From assembly GCA_947496905.1 (NCBI GenBank), contig CANMEW010000032.1:1-12952 (forward strand): DNA of 12,952 nt, written 5' to 3'. The notes below the pieces were generated by a model. That model searched no databases and was not told the DNA's origin. It worked only from the letters and a program-made list of their open reading frames with translations. The position numbers and the translations under genes are program-made. Position 1 is the first letter of the stretch. The number at the start of each line of letters is the position of its first letter. Positions 6,586 to 12,757 of the stretch are shown piece after piece. This DNA is from Rickettsiales bacterium. GTDB taxonomy: Bacteria > Pseudomonadota > Alphaproteobacteria > Rickettsiales > UBA1997.

Positions 6586-6607
6586 TAAAAATGCTTCGCA
6601 TTTTTTT
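6586..6607. other. AAAAATGC hairpin, copy 2
   Basis: TAAAAATGC (6586-6594) pairs with the GCATTTTT run (6598-6605) across a TTC loop and is followed by two more T residues. Its arms match those at 6352-6375 and 9898-9919. It could act as a weak terminator for plus-strand transcripts. Confidence 0.45.
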
Positions 6608-6713
6608 AACGCGGAAACCTACGCGAGAAAAATTTCCGTAAAAAGCAATTTTTAGAGATGCCCTTGAGCCTTCAACCCAGATCCGTCATTAGACTTCGAG
6701 AAAAATTTCGCAC

Positions 6714-8498
6714 TCACAGCGTGCCAAATGGCAGGTCACTAATTTTTTTGCCGGTAATTTTTTGTCCCAAGGCAGCATTTACTTTTTGTAAAATCAGCTT
6801 TTCTGACGCTCTGCTTAGCTCTTGTTGAGCTAGTAAAATAGCATCTCGCGAAGATTTTTCGGCGATTAGTTTTTTTAGCATTTCCAGCTTCTCGCCAACG
6901 TTTTTCTTCTCCTCACCTTCAAGAATTTCTAAATCTTTCGTAATGATGGCGATGTCCTGATTCGCTTCGGTAATTGCTTCAATGAGTAAGCGCTGCTCAA
7001 TGTCTGCTTGAGAATTTTTTAGCGAATCGAGTAACATTTTTTTGATCTCATTCTCGTCGAGCGAGTAACTCGGACGCACCTCAATTTCCTGCTTTGTTCC
7101 CGTCATTTTTTCCTCAGCACTCACAGTTAGAAGTCCGTCAGCATCAACTTTGAAACTTATCAGAACCCGCGCCATTCCAGCCTTCATCGCCGGAATATTT
7201 TTTATTTCGAATTCTGCTAGGCTGCGGCAATCGGCGCTTAACTCACGTTCTCCTTGAACAATGTGCAGCTTCATGCCGGTTTGATTGTCGGCGTAAGTTG
7301 TAAATTCTTTTGCTTTGGCGGTTGGGATTGTAGAGTTGCGCAAAATAATTTTATCCACGATGCCGCCCATCATTTCGATTCCGAGCGAGAGTGCGGTAAT
7401 GTCGAGTAGCAAATTTTTACCATTGCCAGACAAGTTGTGAGCCTGCCAAGCCGCGCCAAGTGCAACTACGCGATCTGGGTCGAGATTAGTTAAAACTTTT
7501 TTCTCACCAAAAATTTCGGCTAATTTTTTTCTAACCAGAGGAATTTTTGTTGAACCGCCAACCAAGATGACGCCTTTAATTGCAGAGGTTTCGAGCTCTA
7601 AATCTTCGATTAAATTTTTTGTTAGCGTTGCGGTTTTTGTGATTTTTTCAGAGATTAAGTCTTCAAAATCAGCGCGAGTAAAAGAGTTAGGTGAGTGGCG
7701 TGAGGGCAGGGTGGTAGAGGCTTCACGCGAGAGCTCTTCTTTTATTCGCCTCGCTTCCATCAAAGTTAAATTAGAAAATTTTTGAACAATTATCTCGTCA
7801 AAATCATCTCCTCCCAAGTGATTGTCGCCAGCAACTCCCAAAACTTTGAACAAGCCTTTTTGCATTTTTAAAATCGAGACATCGAAGGTTCCTCCGCCCA
7901 AATCGTAGACGCAGTAAATACCTTCCGAAGCATTGTCTAATCCGTAGGCGAGTGCAGCAGCAGTGGGCTCATTAACTAATCGAATGGCTTCTAAATCAGC
8001 TAAATTGGCGGCGAGTTTTGTGGCGTTTTTTGCGGCTTCGTCGAAATAGGCGGGAACAGTGATTACAGCTTTTTTGATTTTTTTGCCGAGGTTTTTTTCG
8101 GCGATGTTTTTGAGATGTTTAAGAATTTCTGAGGAGATTTCTTCGGGGCGAATTTTCTTCCCCCCAAGAATGATTCTTAAAGTTTTTTCTTCGGAAATTT
8201 TGAATGGAAAATTGTTGTTTTGAACGTCAGCGAAGCTCTTTCCCATTAGGCGCTTAATCGAGGAAATCAGTGTTTTTTTCTTTGCAGAATTTTTGGGAAC
8301 AGCATTACCTCTTTCGTCGTAAGCTACAACCGAAGGCTGAATATCGACGCCATTTTCATCGCAGAAAATTTTCACTTTTTCATTTTCGACAATGGCGATG
8401 AGTGAGTTAGTCGTGCCTAAATCGATTCCGACAATAACCTCATCAGAGCGCCAATTGTCCTCACTTTGCCCCGGTTCTTGAATTTGTAGAAGTGCCAT
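6714..8498 (-). CDS. hscA: Fe-S assembly chaperone HscA (Hsp70 family)
   Basis: HscA is the specialised cytoplasmic Hsp70 that, driven by ATP and by its partner HscB, releases the nascent cluster from IscU after binding its LPPVK motif. The ATG at 8498 gives 594 residues starting MALLQIQEPGQS, an HscA hallmark; a TTG one codon upstream is less likely. The ATPase domain shows GIDLGTTNSL (24-33), VITVPAYFDEA (145-155), LVNEPTAAALAYGLD (174-188), DLGGGTFDVS (199-208) and VGGSTKIP (313-320). The linker DITALSLGIE (366-375) leads to the substrate-binding domain, and no EEVD tail is present. Compared with E. coli HscA (616 residues) about 14 residues are missing between DDFD (231-234) and ARRIKEELS (249-257). 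The start overlaps the hscB stop as TGATG. No fdx gene follows. Confidence 0.96.
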   Translation of the reverse strand: MALLQIQEPGQSEDNWRSDEVIVGIDLGTTNSLIAIVENEKVKIFCDENGVDIQPSVVAYDERGNAVPKNSAKKKTLISSIKRLMGKSFADVQNNNFPFKISEEKTLRIILGGKKIRPEEISSEILKHLKNIAEKNLGKKIKKAVITVPAYFDEAAKNATKLAANLADLEAIRLVNEPTAAALAYGLDNASEGIYCVYDLGGGTFDVSILKMQKGLFKVLGVAGDNHLGGDDFDEIIVQKFSNLTLMEARRIKEELSREASTTLPSRHSPNSFTRADFEDLISEKITKTATLTKNLIEDLELETSAIKGVILVGGSTKIPLVRKKLAEIFGEKKVLTNLDPDRVVALGAAWQAHNLSGNGKNLLLDITALSLGIEMMGGIVDKIILRNSTIPTAKAKEFTTYADNQTGMKLHIVQGERELSADCRSLAEFEIKNIPAMKAGMARVLISFKVDADGLLTVSAEEKMTGTKQEIEVRPSYSLDENEIKKMLLDSLKNSQADIEQRLLIEAITEANQDIAIITKDLEILEGEEKKNVGEKLEMLKKLIAEKSSRDAILLAQQELSRASEKLILQKVNAALGQKITGKKISDLPFGTL

Positions 8499-8983
8499 CA
8501 ACCCAACTGTTTTTTTCTGATTTTTAAATCTTCCAAAGATTTTTTTAGATATTTTGCCTTGATCAAAATCTGTGCGGAAAGCTGTAAATCATCGCTCGCG
8601 AAGCATTTCATTGCTGCGGAAATTAGTAATTTAATTTCGGAGGCGATCCTACTTTTTAGATCCTCAATTTCATTTCTGTCGGAAATTTCAGAGATTTTTT
8701 CTTGCAACTCTAGCACGCGTTCAAGTGTTGCAAAATCTACCTTCACAGCTTTTTCATCATGCTGAATGTCGATTCCTTTCAGCGACAAAAGGTAGCAAGC
8801 GCGCAGAAAATCGTCGGCTAAAATTTTGTAAGCTTCGTTGATCGCAATTGATTGCAAAATGTCGTTGGAGCTTGATTTGTCTGGATGGAATTGTGTTTGA
8901 AATGCGAGATATTTTTTTTCGAGATCAGTGGAATCGACAGCAAAATTCACCGGTAGTGAAAATAATTCGAAGTAGTTTTTCAT
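8498..8983 (-). CDS. hscB: Fe-S assembly co-chaperone HscB (J-domain protein)
   Basis: HscB brings IscU to HscA and stimulates its ATPase. The 161-residue protein, slightly shorter than the E. coli 171, starts with NYFELFSLP, the family's opening. The J-domain signature HPD is at 33-35 within QFHPDKS, and AINEAYKILADDFLRACYLLSL (about 47-68) is the rest of the J-domain and the start of the linker. A charged helical C-terminal region follows, matching the three-helix IscU-binding domain. The ATG at 8983 directly follows the iscA stop, and the TGA stop shares a base with the hscA ATG. The order iscA-hscB-hscA matches the standard isc operon. Confidence 0.95.
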   Translation of the reverse strand: MKNYFELFSLPVNFAVDSTDLEKKYLAFQTQFHPDKSSSNDILQSIAINEAYKILADDFLRACYLLSLKGIDIQHDEKAVKVDFATLERVLELQEKISEISDRNEIEDLKSRIASEIKLLISAAMKCFASDDLQLSAQILIKAKYLKKSLEDLKIRKKQLG

Positions 8984-9358
8984 TTATACCTTGAAGCTTT
9001 CACCGCAGCCGCAGCGGCCTTTTTCATTGGGATTGACGAAGTCGAAACCGGAAGTGAGTTCGTCAGATTTAAACACCATTTCGCTGCCAATCAGAAACAT
9101 CGAGACCTTGGGATCGATGTAAACCGCCACTCCGTCGCGCATTGCGACATCGTCAAATTTGGAAATATTTTTTTCTTTTACGGCATATTCGATGACGTAG
9201 CTCATGCCAGAGCAGCCTCTCGTACGCACGCTTACTTTAATTCCTTCGCATGGTTCTTTGCGTTGCGACAAAAGTTCTTTGATGTGAATGAGGGCGTCGT
9301 CAGTGATGGTGAGGTAGTCGATGATTGGATTGCCAGTTTCGGAAAGTTTGAAGTTCAT
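8984..9358 (-). CDS. iscA: A-type Fe-S cluster carrier IscA
   Basis: IscA binds Fe-S clusters or iron and delivers clusters to apo-enzymes. The three ligand cysteines of the family are present: C49 in RTRGCSGMSY, and C116 and C118 in GRCGCGESF near the C-terminus. The 124-residue protein is about 17 residues longer than E. coli IscA because of an N-terminal extension before LTITDDALIHIKELL. The ATG at 9358 is fixed by AGGA at 9369-9366, seven bases upstream and overlapping the iscU stop, so iscU and iscA are translationally close. SufA or ErpA are related alternatives, but position and order favour IscA. Confidence 0.94.
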   Translation of the reverse strand: MNFKLSETGNPIIDYLTITDDALIHIKELLSQRKEPCEGIKVSVRTRGCSGMSYVIEYAVKEKNISKFDDVAMRDGVAVYIDPKVSMFLIGSEMVFKSDELTSGFDFVNPNEKGRCGCGESFKV

Positions 9359-9365
9359 CTTCGTT

Positions 9366-9369
9366 TCCT
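9366..9369 (-). promoter_or_regulatory. Ribosome binding site of iscA
   Basis: AGGA on the minus strand overlaps the TAG stop of iscU and lies 7 bases before the iscA ATG. Clear Shine-Dalgarno sequences are rare in this window, and this one supports the chosen iscA start. Confidence 0.6.
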
Positions 9370-9751
9370 AGGAGTTTCTTTTTTGCTTGTAGTCCTCAAT
9401 CGCGGCCTTGATCGCCTCTTCTGCCAGAACCGAGCAGTGAATTTTTACTGGAGGTAACGAAAGCTCGCCAGCGATTTCCTTGTTGGTAATTTTTGCCGCC
9501 TCGTCAATTTTTTGCCCCTTGATCCATTCTGTAGCAAGTGAGCTAGAAGCAATTGCGGAGCCGCATCCAAAGGTTTTGAAGCGTGCGTCAGTAATTGTTC
9601 CATCGTCAGAAACTTTGATTTGCAACTTCATGACGTCGCCGCAGGCGGGAGCGCCAACTAATCCGGTGCCAATGTTTTTCTCTCCTTTGTCGAATGATCC
9701 CACATTTTGTGGATTCTCGTAATGGTCTAAAAGTTTTTGTGAGTAAGCCAT
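9368..9751 (-). CDS. iscU: Fe-S cluster scaffold IscU
   Basis: IscU is the scaffold on which [2Fe-2S] clusters are built from sulfur supplied by IscS. The 127-residue protein matches the usual length of about 128. The ligands are all present: C37 and D39 in APACGDVMKLQ, C63 in FGCGSAIASSS, and H105 and C106 in KIHCSVLAEEAI. LPPVK (99-103), the HscA recognition loop, is intact, which fits the hscBA genes in the same operon. It begins MAYSQKLLDHYENPQNVG, the typical opening. The ATG at 9751 has no Shine-Dalgarno sequence and follows a 175-bp spacer full of palindromes, unlike all other junctions of this operon. Confidence 0.97.
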   Translation of the reverse strand: MAYSQKLLDHYENPQNVGSFDKGEKNIGTGLVGAPACGDVMKLQIKVSDDGTITDARFKTFGCGSAIASSSLATEWIKGQKIDEAAKITNKEIAGELSLPPVKIHCSVLAEEAIKAAIEDYKQKRNS

Positions 9752-9926
9752 ATGTTTTGTTAAATTTGCTTACGCAAATTTATTTTTAGATTGAGTTGCT
9801 GCGCGCGAAGTAAATTCGTGCATCCACAACGGGTTGATAAATTTAAAATTTGTTGCGTATGCAGTGATTTATTCACTGTGCAGCAACTCAAAATTACTAA
9901 AAATGCGTTAGCATTTTTAAGGTTTT
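9752..9926. repeat. Nested palindromic element between iscS and iscU
   Basis: The spacer contains no gene but four inverted repeats. A 12-bp perfect pair, TTGAGTTGCTGC (9791-9802) and GCAGCAACTCAA (9880-9891), encloses about 77 bp with an internal hairpin CAGTGA/TCACTG (9862-9878). It is flanked by a 9-bp hairpin TAAATTTGC/GCAAATTTA (9761-9782) on one side and TAAAAATGC/GCATTTTTA (9898-9919) on the other. The whole resembles the 100-150 bp palindromic elements known from Rickettsia, although no sequence match is claimed. As RNA it could stall, process or stabilise the isc message and so set IscS and IscU levels separately. Confidence 0.65.
9898..9919. other. AAAAATGC hairpin, copy 3
   Basis: TAAAAATGC (9898-9906) and GCATTTTTA (9911-9919) form a 9-bp stem with a GTTA loop, seven bases past the iscS stop. 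The arms equal those of the two hairpins in the 6299-6713 island while the loop differs, which suggests one mobile or repeatedly copied hairpin. Confidence 0.5.
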
Positions 9927-11144
9927 CTAGTGCGACTTCCAATTAATCGACTTGATATCGATGCCTTCTTGCATCATCTCCCAGAGCGGGCTGAGGGCGC
10001 GGAGGCGGTCGATTTTTTCACCGAGTAGGTTTACGGCAAAATCAATTTCCTCGTCAGTGGTGAAGCGTCCAATTCCAAATCTAATTGAAGTGTGAGCGAG
10101 TTCATCTTCAACGCCAAGCGAGTGTAAAACGTAAGAAGGCTCAAGTGATGAGGAGGTGCATGCAGAACCAGATGAGACCGCTAAATCTTTGATCGCCATG
10201 ATCATTGACTCCCCCTCAATTCCCGCAAAAGAAAAATTTAAATTTCCCGGCCAGCGATTTTTTTCATCGCCATTGAGATAGACATGCGTTGATTTCATCA
10301 CGCCATCAGAAAGTTTTTTGCTTAGACGCGAAATGTGCGTAAAATCTTTTTCCATTTCATTTTTGGCGATTTCAGCTGCCTTTCCAAGACCGACAACAAG
10401 AGGGGTTGGAACAGTGCCAGATCTGATGCCGCGCTCTTGTCCGCCGCCACTAAAAATTGATTTAATACGCACTCTTGGTTTGCGACGAATGTAAATCGCG
10501 CCAATGCCTTTTGGTCCGTAAATTTTATGTCCAGAAATACTCATTAGGTCGATGTTCATTGCTGCGACATTGAGAGGAATCTTTCCAAAAGCTTGAGCGG
10601 CATCAGTGTGAAAATAGACGCCCTTTTTGTGGCAAAGTTCACCAATTTCTTTGAGTGGTTGAATCACGCCGATCTCATTATTTACGGACATCACAGACAG
10701 TAAGCAGGTTTTGTCGGTAATTGTTGATTCGAGTTTTTTTAGGTCGACAAGGCCATTTTTTTGTACTGGCAAGAAAGTTATGCTGAAGCCTTCTTGTTCA
10801 AGATCACGAGCTGAGTTGATTACGCATTTATGCTCAGTTGCAGCGACGATGATGTGATTTTTCCCGCTGGCGCTGTAAAAATGTGCAACACCTTTGATGG
10901 CGATGTTATTTGATTCTGTTGCACCTGACGTGAAAAAAATTTCTTTGGCATCCGCCCCAATTAAGTCTGCGACTTGTTTGCGGGCAATTTCGACCATCTC
11001 TTCCGCCCTCCATCCAAGCGAATGTGTGCGCGAATGCGGATTGCCGAAATCTTCCTTCATGCATTTCACCATTACGTCAATGACGCGCGGATCCATTGGC
11101 GTCGTGGATTGGTAGTCAAGATAAACTGGGAGTTTAAGCGTCAT
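9927..11144 (-). CDS. iscS: Cysteine desulfurase IscS
   Basis: IscS is the PLP-dependent group I desulfurase that takes sulfur from cysteine and passes it as persulfide to IscU and other acceptors. The 405-residue protein matches E. coli IscS (404). Visible residues are H105 in TEHKCVIN, D181 and Q184 in HTDAAQAFGK, the Schiff-base K207 in SGHKIYGPKG, and the persulfide Cys C329 in SSGSACTSSSLEPS. The C-terminal tail SPLWEMMQEGIDIKSINW, the IscU-docking segment of true IscS, is present, which separates it from the upstream paralog. The ATG at 11144 overlaps the paralog's stop as ATGA. Downstream, the link to iscU is broken by a palindromic spacer. Confidence 0.97.
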   Translation of the reverse strand: MTLKLPVYLDYQSTTPMDPRVIDVMVKCMKEDFGNPHSRTHSLGWRAEEMVEIARKQVADLIGADAKEIFFTSGATESNNIAIKGVAHFYSASGKNHIIVAATEHKCVINSARDLEQEGFSITFLPVQKNGLVDLKKLESTITDKTCLLSVMSVNNEIGVIQPLKEIGELCHKKGVYFHTDAAQAFGKIPLNVAAMNIDLMSISGHKIYGPKGIGAIYIRRKPRVRIKSIFSGGGQERGIRSGTVPTPLVVGLGKAAEIAKNEMEKDFTHISRLSKKLSDGVMKSTHVYLNGDEKNRWPGNLNFSFAGIEGESMIMAIKDLAVSSGSACTSSSLEPSYVLHSLGVEDELAHTSIRFGIGRFTTDEEIDFAVNLLGEKIDRLRALSPLWEMMQEGIDIKSINWKSH

Positions 11145-12274
11145 TTTATTTGTGTAATTCTGTGGTAAAATTCACTCCACACTTTGATGAATTTTTTAAT
11201 TTCATCTTCGGTGTTTTCTGGAGCTAGGCTGACGCGGATTGCGCTAGTTGAAAAAGTTGGATCGATGTTCATTGCCTTTAAAATTCTTGATTCGCTCAAG
11301 GCGCCGGAAGAGCAGGCGGATCCAGCGCTAACACAGATTCTATTCAAATCAAAATTAATTAGCTGAGTTTGCGCGTCAGAATTTTTGGTTGCGATGTAAC
11401 TAGTGTTTGGAAGGCGCTCCACTGATTTTGAAAAAATCAGCACATTTTCTCCGCCAATTTTTTGAATTTCCGATTCAAGAAAATCGCGTAATTTTTTTAC
11501 ATTTTCGTGAGCGAGAATTTTTTTGTGAGCTAATTTGCAAGCTTCACCAAAGCCGGCAATTCCCGCGATATTCAGCGTTCCAGCGCGTTTAGATTTTTCC
11601 TGTTTTCCGCCGTAAATGAGTGGTTTGATGTCTAAACCTTTGCGCATTAGCAGCGCTCCAACTCCTTGGGGTCCATTGATTTTATGAGCTGAGATCGAGG
11701 CGAAATCGACATTTAATTTTTCTAAATCGACCGCAATTTTTCCAATTGCAGCAACGGCGTCGCAGTGAATTAATCCACCATTTTGATGAACTAATTTAGC
11801 GATTTCGGCGACCGGTTGAATTGCTCCAGTTTCATTGTTTGCAAGCATTAAGGAGAGTAAAAAACTCCCCTGAACAGAGCTTAATTTTTTTTCTAAATCA
11901 CTGACGTCAATCAAGCCATTACCCAAAGCTTCGATCTCGATTATTTTTTTGTCGCTAGAGCGACAGTTGTAGATTGAGGAATGCTCGAATTTGCAAAAAA
12001 GAATTGTTGTTGCGTCGGTGCCGTAAAGCACTTGGTTGTTTGCCTCACTAGAGCTGCCAGTAAAAATTATTTCGTAATTTTGAGCGTTGAGTAAATTTGT
12101 TAATTCCTGCCTAGAGCCATCAACCAGCTTGGTTGCCAAGCGTCCCAATTGATGATTTGCCGAATTATTGAGTGGTAGTTGGAAGGTCTCATTCATTTTT
12201 ACCAATGCCTCTGGAGCTAGAGTAGTCGTGGCATTGTGGTCGAAATAAATAATTGAACCAACTTCTGTTTTCAT
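11141..12274 (-). CDS. Second cysteine desulfurase, NifS/IscS-like paralog
   Basis: This is a class V aminotransferase-fold protein related to IscS but clearly divergent. It has 377 residues. It keeps FDHNATTT near the start, H98 in FEHSSIYN, D172, the Schiff-base K198 in SAHKINGPQG and a Cys, C321, in SAGSACSSGALSES, so it is probably an active desulfurase. The Gln that contacts PLP in IscS (DAAQAFGK) is replaced by Ala (DAVAAIGK, A175), and the ATES motif reads SSSE. The IscS C-terminal IscU-docking tail is absent, so it may serve another sulfur acceptor or partner IscS. It overlaps both neighbours by ATGA (12271-12274 and 11141-11144), which implies coupled translation. An iscR-desulfurase-iscS order is, as I recall, also seen in Rickettsia and relatives. 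Confidence 0.9.
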   Translation of the reverse strand: MKTEVGSIIYFDHNATTTLAPEALVKMNETFQLPLNNSANHQLGRLATKLVDGSRQELTNLLNAQNYEIIFTGSSSEANNQVLYGTDATTILFCKFEHSSIYNCRSSDKKIIEIEALGNGLIDVSDLEKKLSSVQGSFLLSLMLANNETGAIQPVAEIAKLVHQNGGLIHCDAVAAIGKIAVDLEKLNVDFASISAHKINGPQGVGALLMRKGLDIKPLIYGGKQEKSKRAGTLNIAGIAGFGEACKLAHKKILAHENVKKLRDFLESEIQKIGGENVLIFSKSVERLPNTSYIATKNSDAQTQLINFDLNRICVSAGSACSSGALSESRILKAMNIDPTFSTSAIRVSLAPENTEDEIKKFIKVWSEFYHRITQIK

Positions 12275-12666
12275 AGGGTTTCCAAAGAAACTGAATCCAA
12301 ATATTCGTAGATTCTATTTTCCAATCCGTGCCACAGATGGTGAGTTTTGCACTTGGCACTCTTGGTTACACAGCCTTTTTTGCTGTTGTTACAACGAGTC
12401 ATTTTGATTGGGTCACCAATGGATTTGATAATTTCTGCGATGGTGATTTCGTTGCGATTTTTTGCGAGAATGTAGCCTCCGCCAGGTCCCTTTGATGAGG
12501 TAACGATGCCAGATTTTTTTAAGCGTGCGAAAATTTGCTCGAGGTAGGAAAGTGAAATTTTCTGTTTTTCTGAAATGGTGAGGAGCGAAACCGGTTGATT
12601 GGTTTTGTCATCAGAAATTTCGATGATCGCCATCACGGCGTAGCGACATTTAGCGGTTAGGATCAT
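12271..12666 (-). CDS. iscR: Rrf2-family Fe-S-sensing transcriptional regulator IscR
   Basis: IscR binds a [2Fe-2S] cluster and represses the isc operon when clusters are plentiful. The winged-helix domain is clear: LTAKCRYAVMAI at 3-14, ISLSYLEQIFARLKKSGIV at 37-55 with the conserved E43, and the wing SKGPGGGYIL at 58-67. Cluster ligands C92, C99 and C106 are spaced as in IscR, followed by H109 or H110 in CKTHHLW, the counterpart of E. coli H107. At 131 residues it lacks about 30 residues of the E. coli C-terminal tail, which is variable in the family. It is the first gene of the operon and overlaps the next by ATGA. A likely operator lies 29 bp upstream. Confidence 0.94.
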   Translation of the reverse strand: MILTAKCRYAVMAIIEISDDKTNQPVSLLTISEKQKISLSYLEQIFARLKKSGIVTSSKGPGGGYILAKNRNEITIAEIIKSIGDPIKMTRCNNSKKGCVTKSAKCKTHHLWHGLENRIYEYLDSVSLETL

Positions 12667-12694
12667 TTCGGTTCATTCAAAATTTAGCGGCATA

Positions 12695-12719
12695 ATCTCC
12701 GACTAATTTAGTAGGATAT
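12695..12719 (-). promoter_or_regulatory. Predicted IscR type 1 operator
   Basis: Read on the minus strand, the 25 bases agree at 21 positions with the E. coli type 1 IscR consensus as I recall it (ATASYYGACTRwwwYAGTCRRSTAT). The core is the near-palindrome CCTACTAAATTAGTCGG. It lies 29-53 bp before the iscR start, just downstream of the predicted -10, where a bound repressor would block initiation. This points to autoregulation of the operon by cluster-loaded IscR. Confidence 0.75.
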
Positions 12720-12747
12720 TTTTAAGACGCAGAATTCCTACGCTCAA
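12719..12747 (-). promoter_or_regulatory. Predicted promoter of the isc operon
   Basis: TTGAGC (12747-12742) and TAAAAA (12724-12719) on the minus strand are spaced by exactly 17 bases. This places the transcription start near 12712, inside the predicted IscR site. No other comparable pair was seen between 12667 and 12757. Confidence 0.5.
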
Positions 12748-12757
12748 GGTAAAATTT

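Larger units (their letters stand above)
6299..6713. repeat. Palindrome-rich intergenic island between convergent trmD and hscA
   Basis: No convincing gene lies in these 415 bp. CTCTAAAAATT (6305-6315) is inverted at 6647-6657, with GGG (6299-6301) and CCC (6661-6663) outside, giving the island imperfect inverted ends. Inside are a nested stem at 6378-6423, a 9-bp inverted repeat at 6449-6457 and 6572-6580, a 22-bp tandem duplication at 6477-6519, a CGTAC/GTACG hairpin at 6525-6540, an 18-bp perfect palindrome at 6556-6573 and two AAAAATGC hairpins. A minus-strand open frame of 80 codons (6314-6556) runs through the repeats and looks spurious. Modules recur at 1-76, so this is a member of a repeat family. 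No transposase is present. Confidence 0.7.

Noticed and set aside
6299..6663. Insertion sequence with terminal inverted repeats
   Set aside because: The ends are short and imperfect (11 bp plus GGG/CCC), there is no transposase, and no target-site duplication could be recognised. A non-autonomous element remains possible.
8499..8501. TTG start for hscA one codon before the ATG
   Set aside because: MALLQ is the conserved HscA N-terminus, so the ATG at 8498 is preferred.
9760..9942. 60-codon minus-strand open frame across the iscS-iscU spacer
   Set aside because: It overlaps the iscS 3' end in another frame and consists mostly of inverted-repeat sequence.
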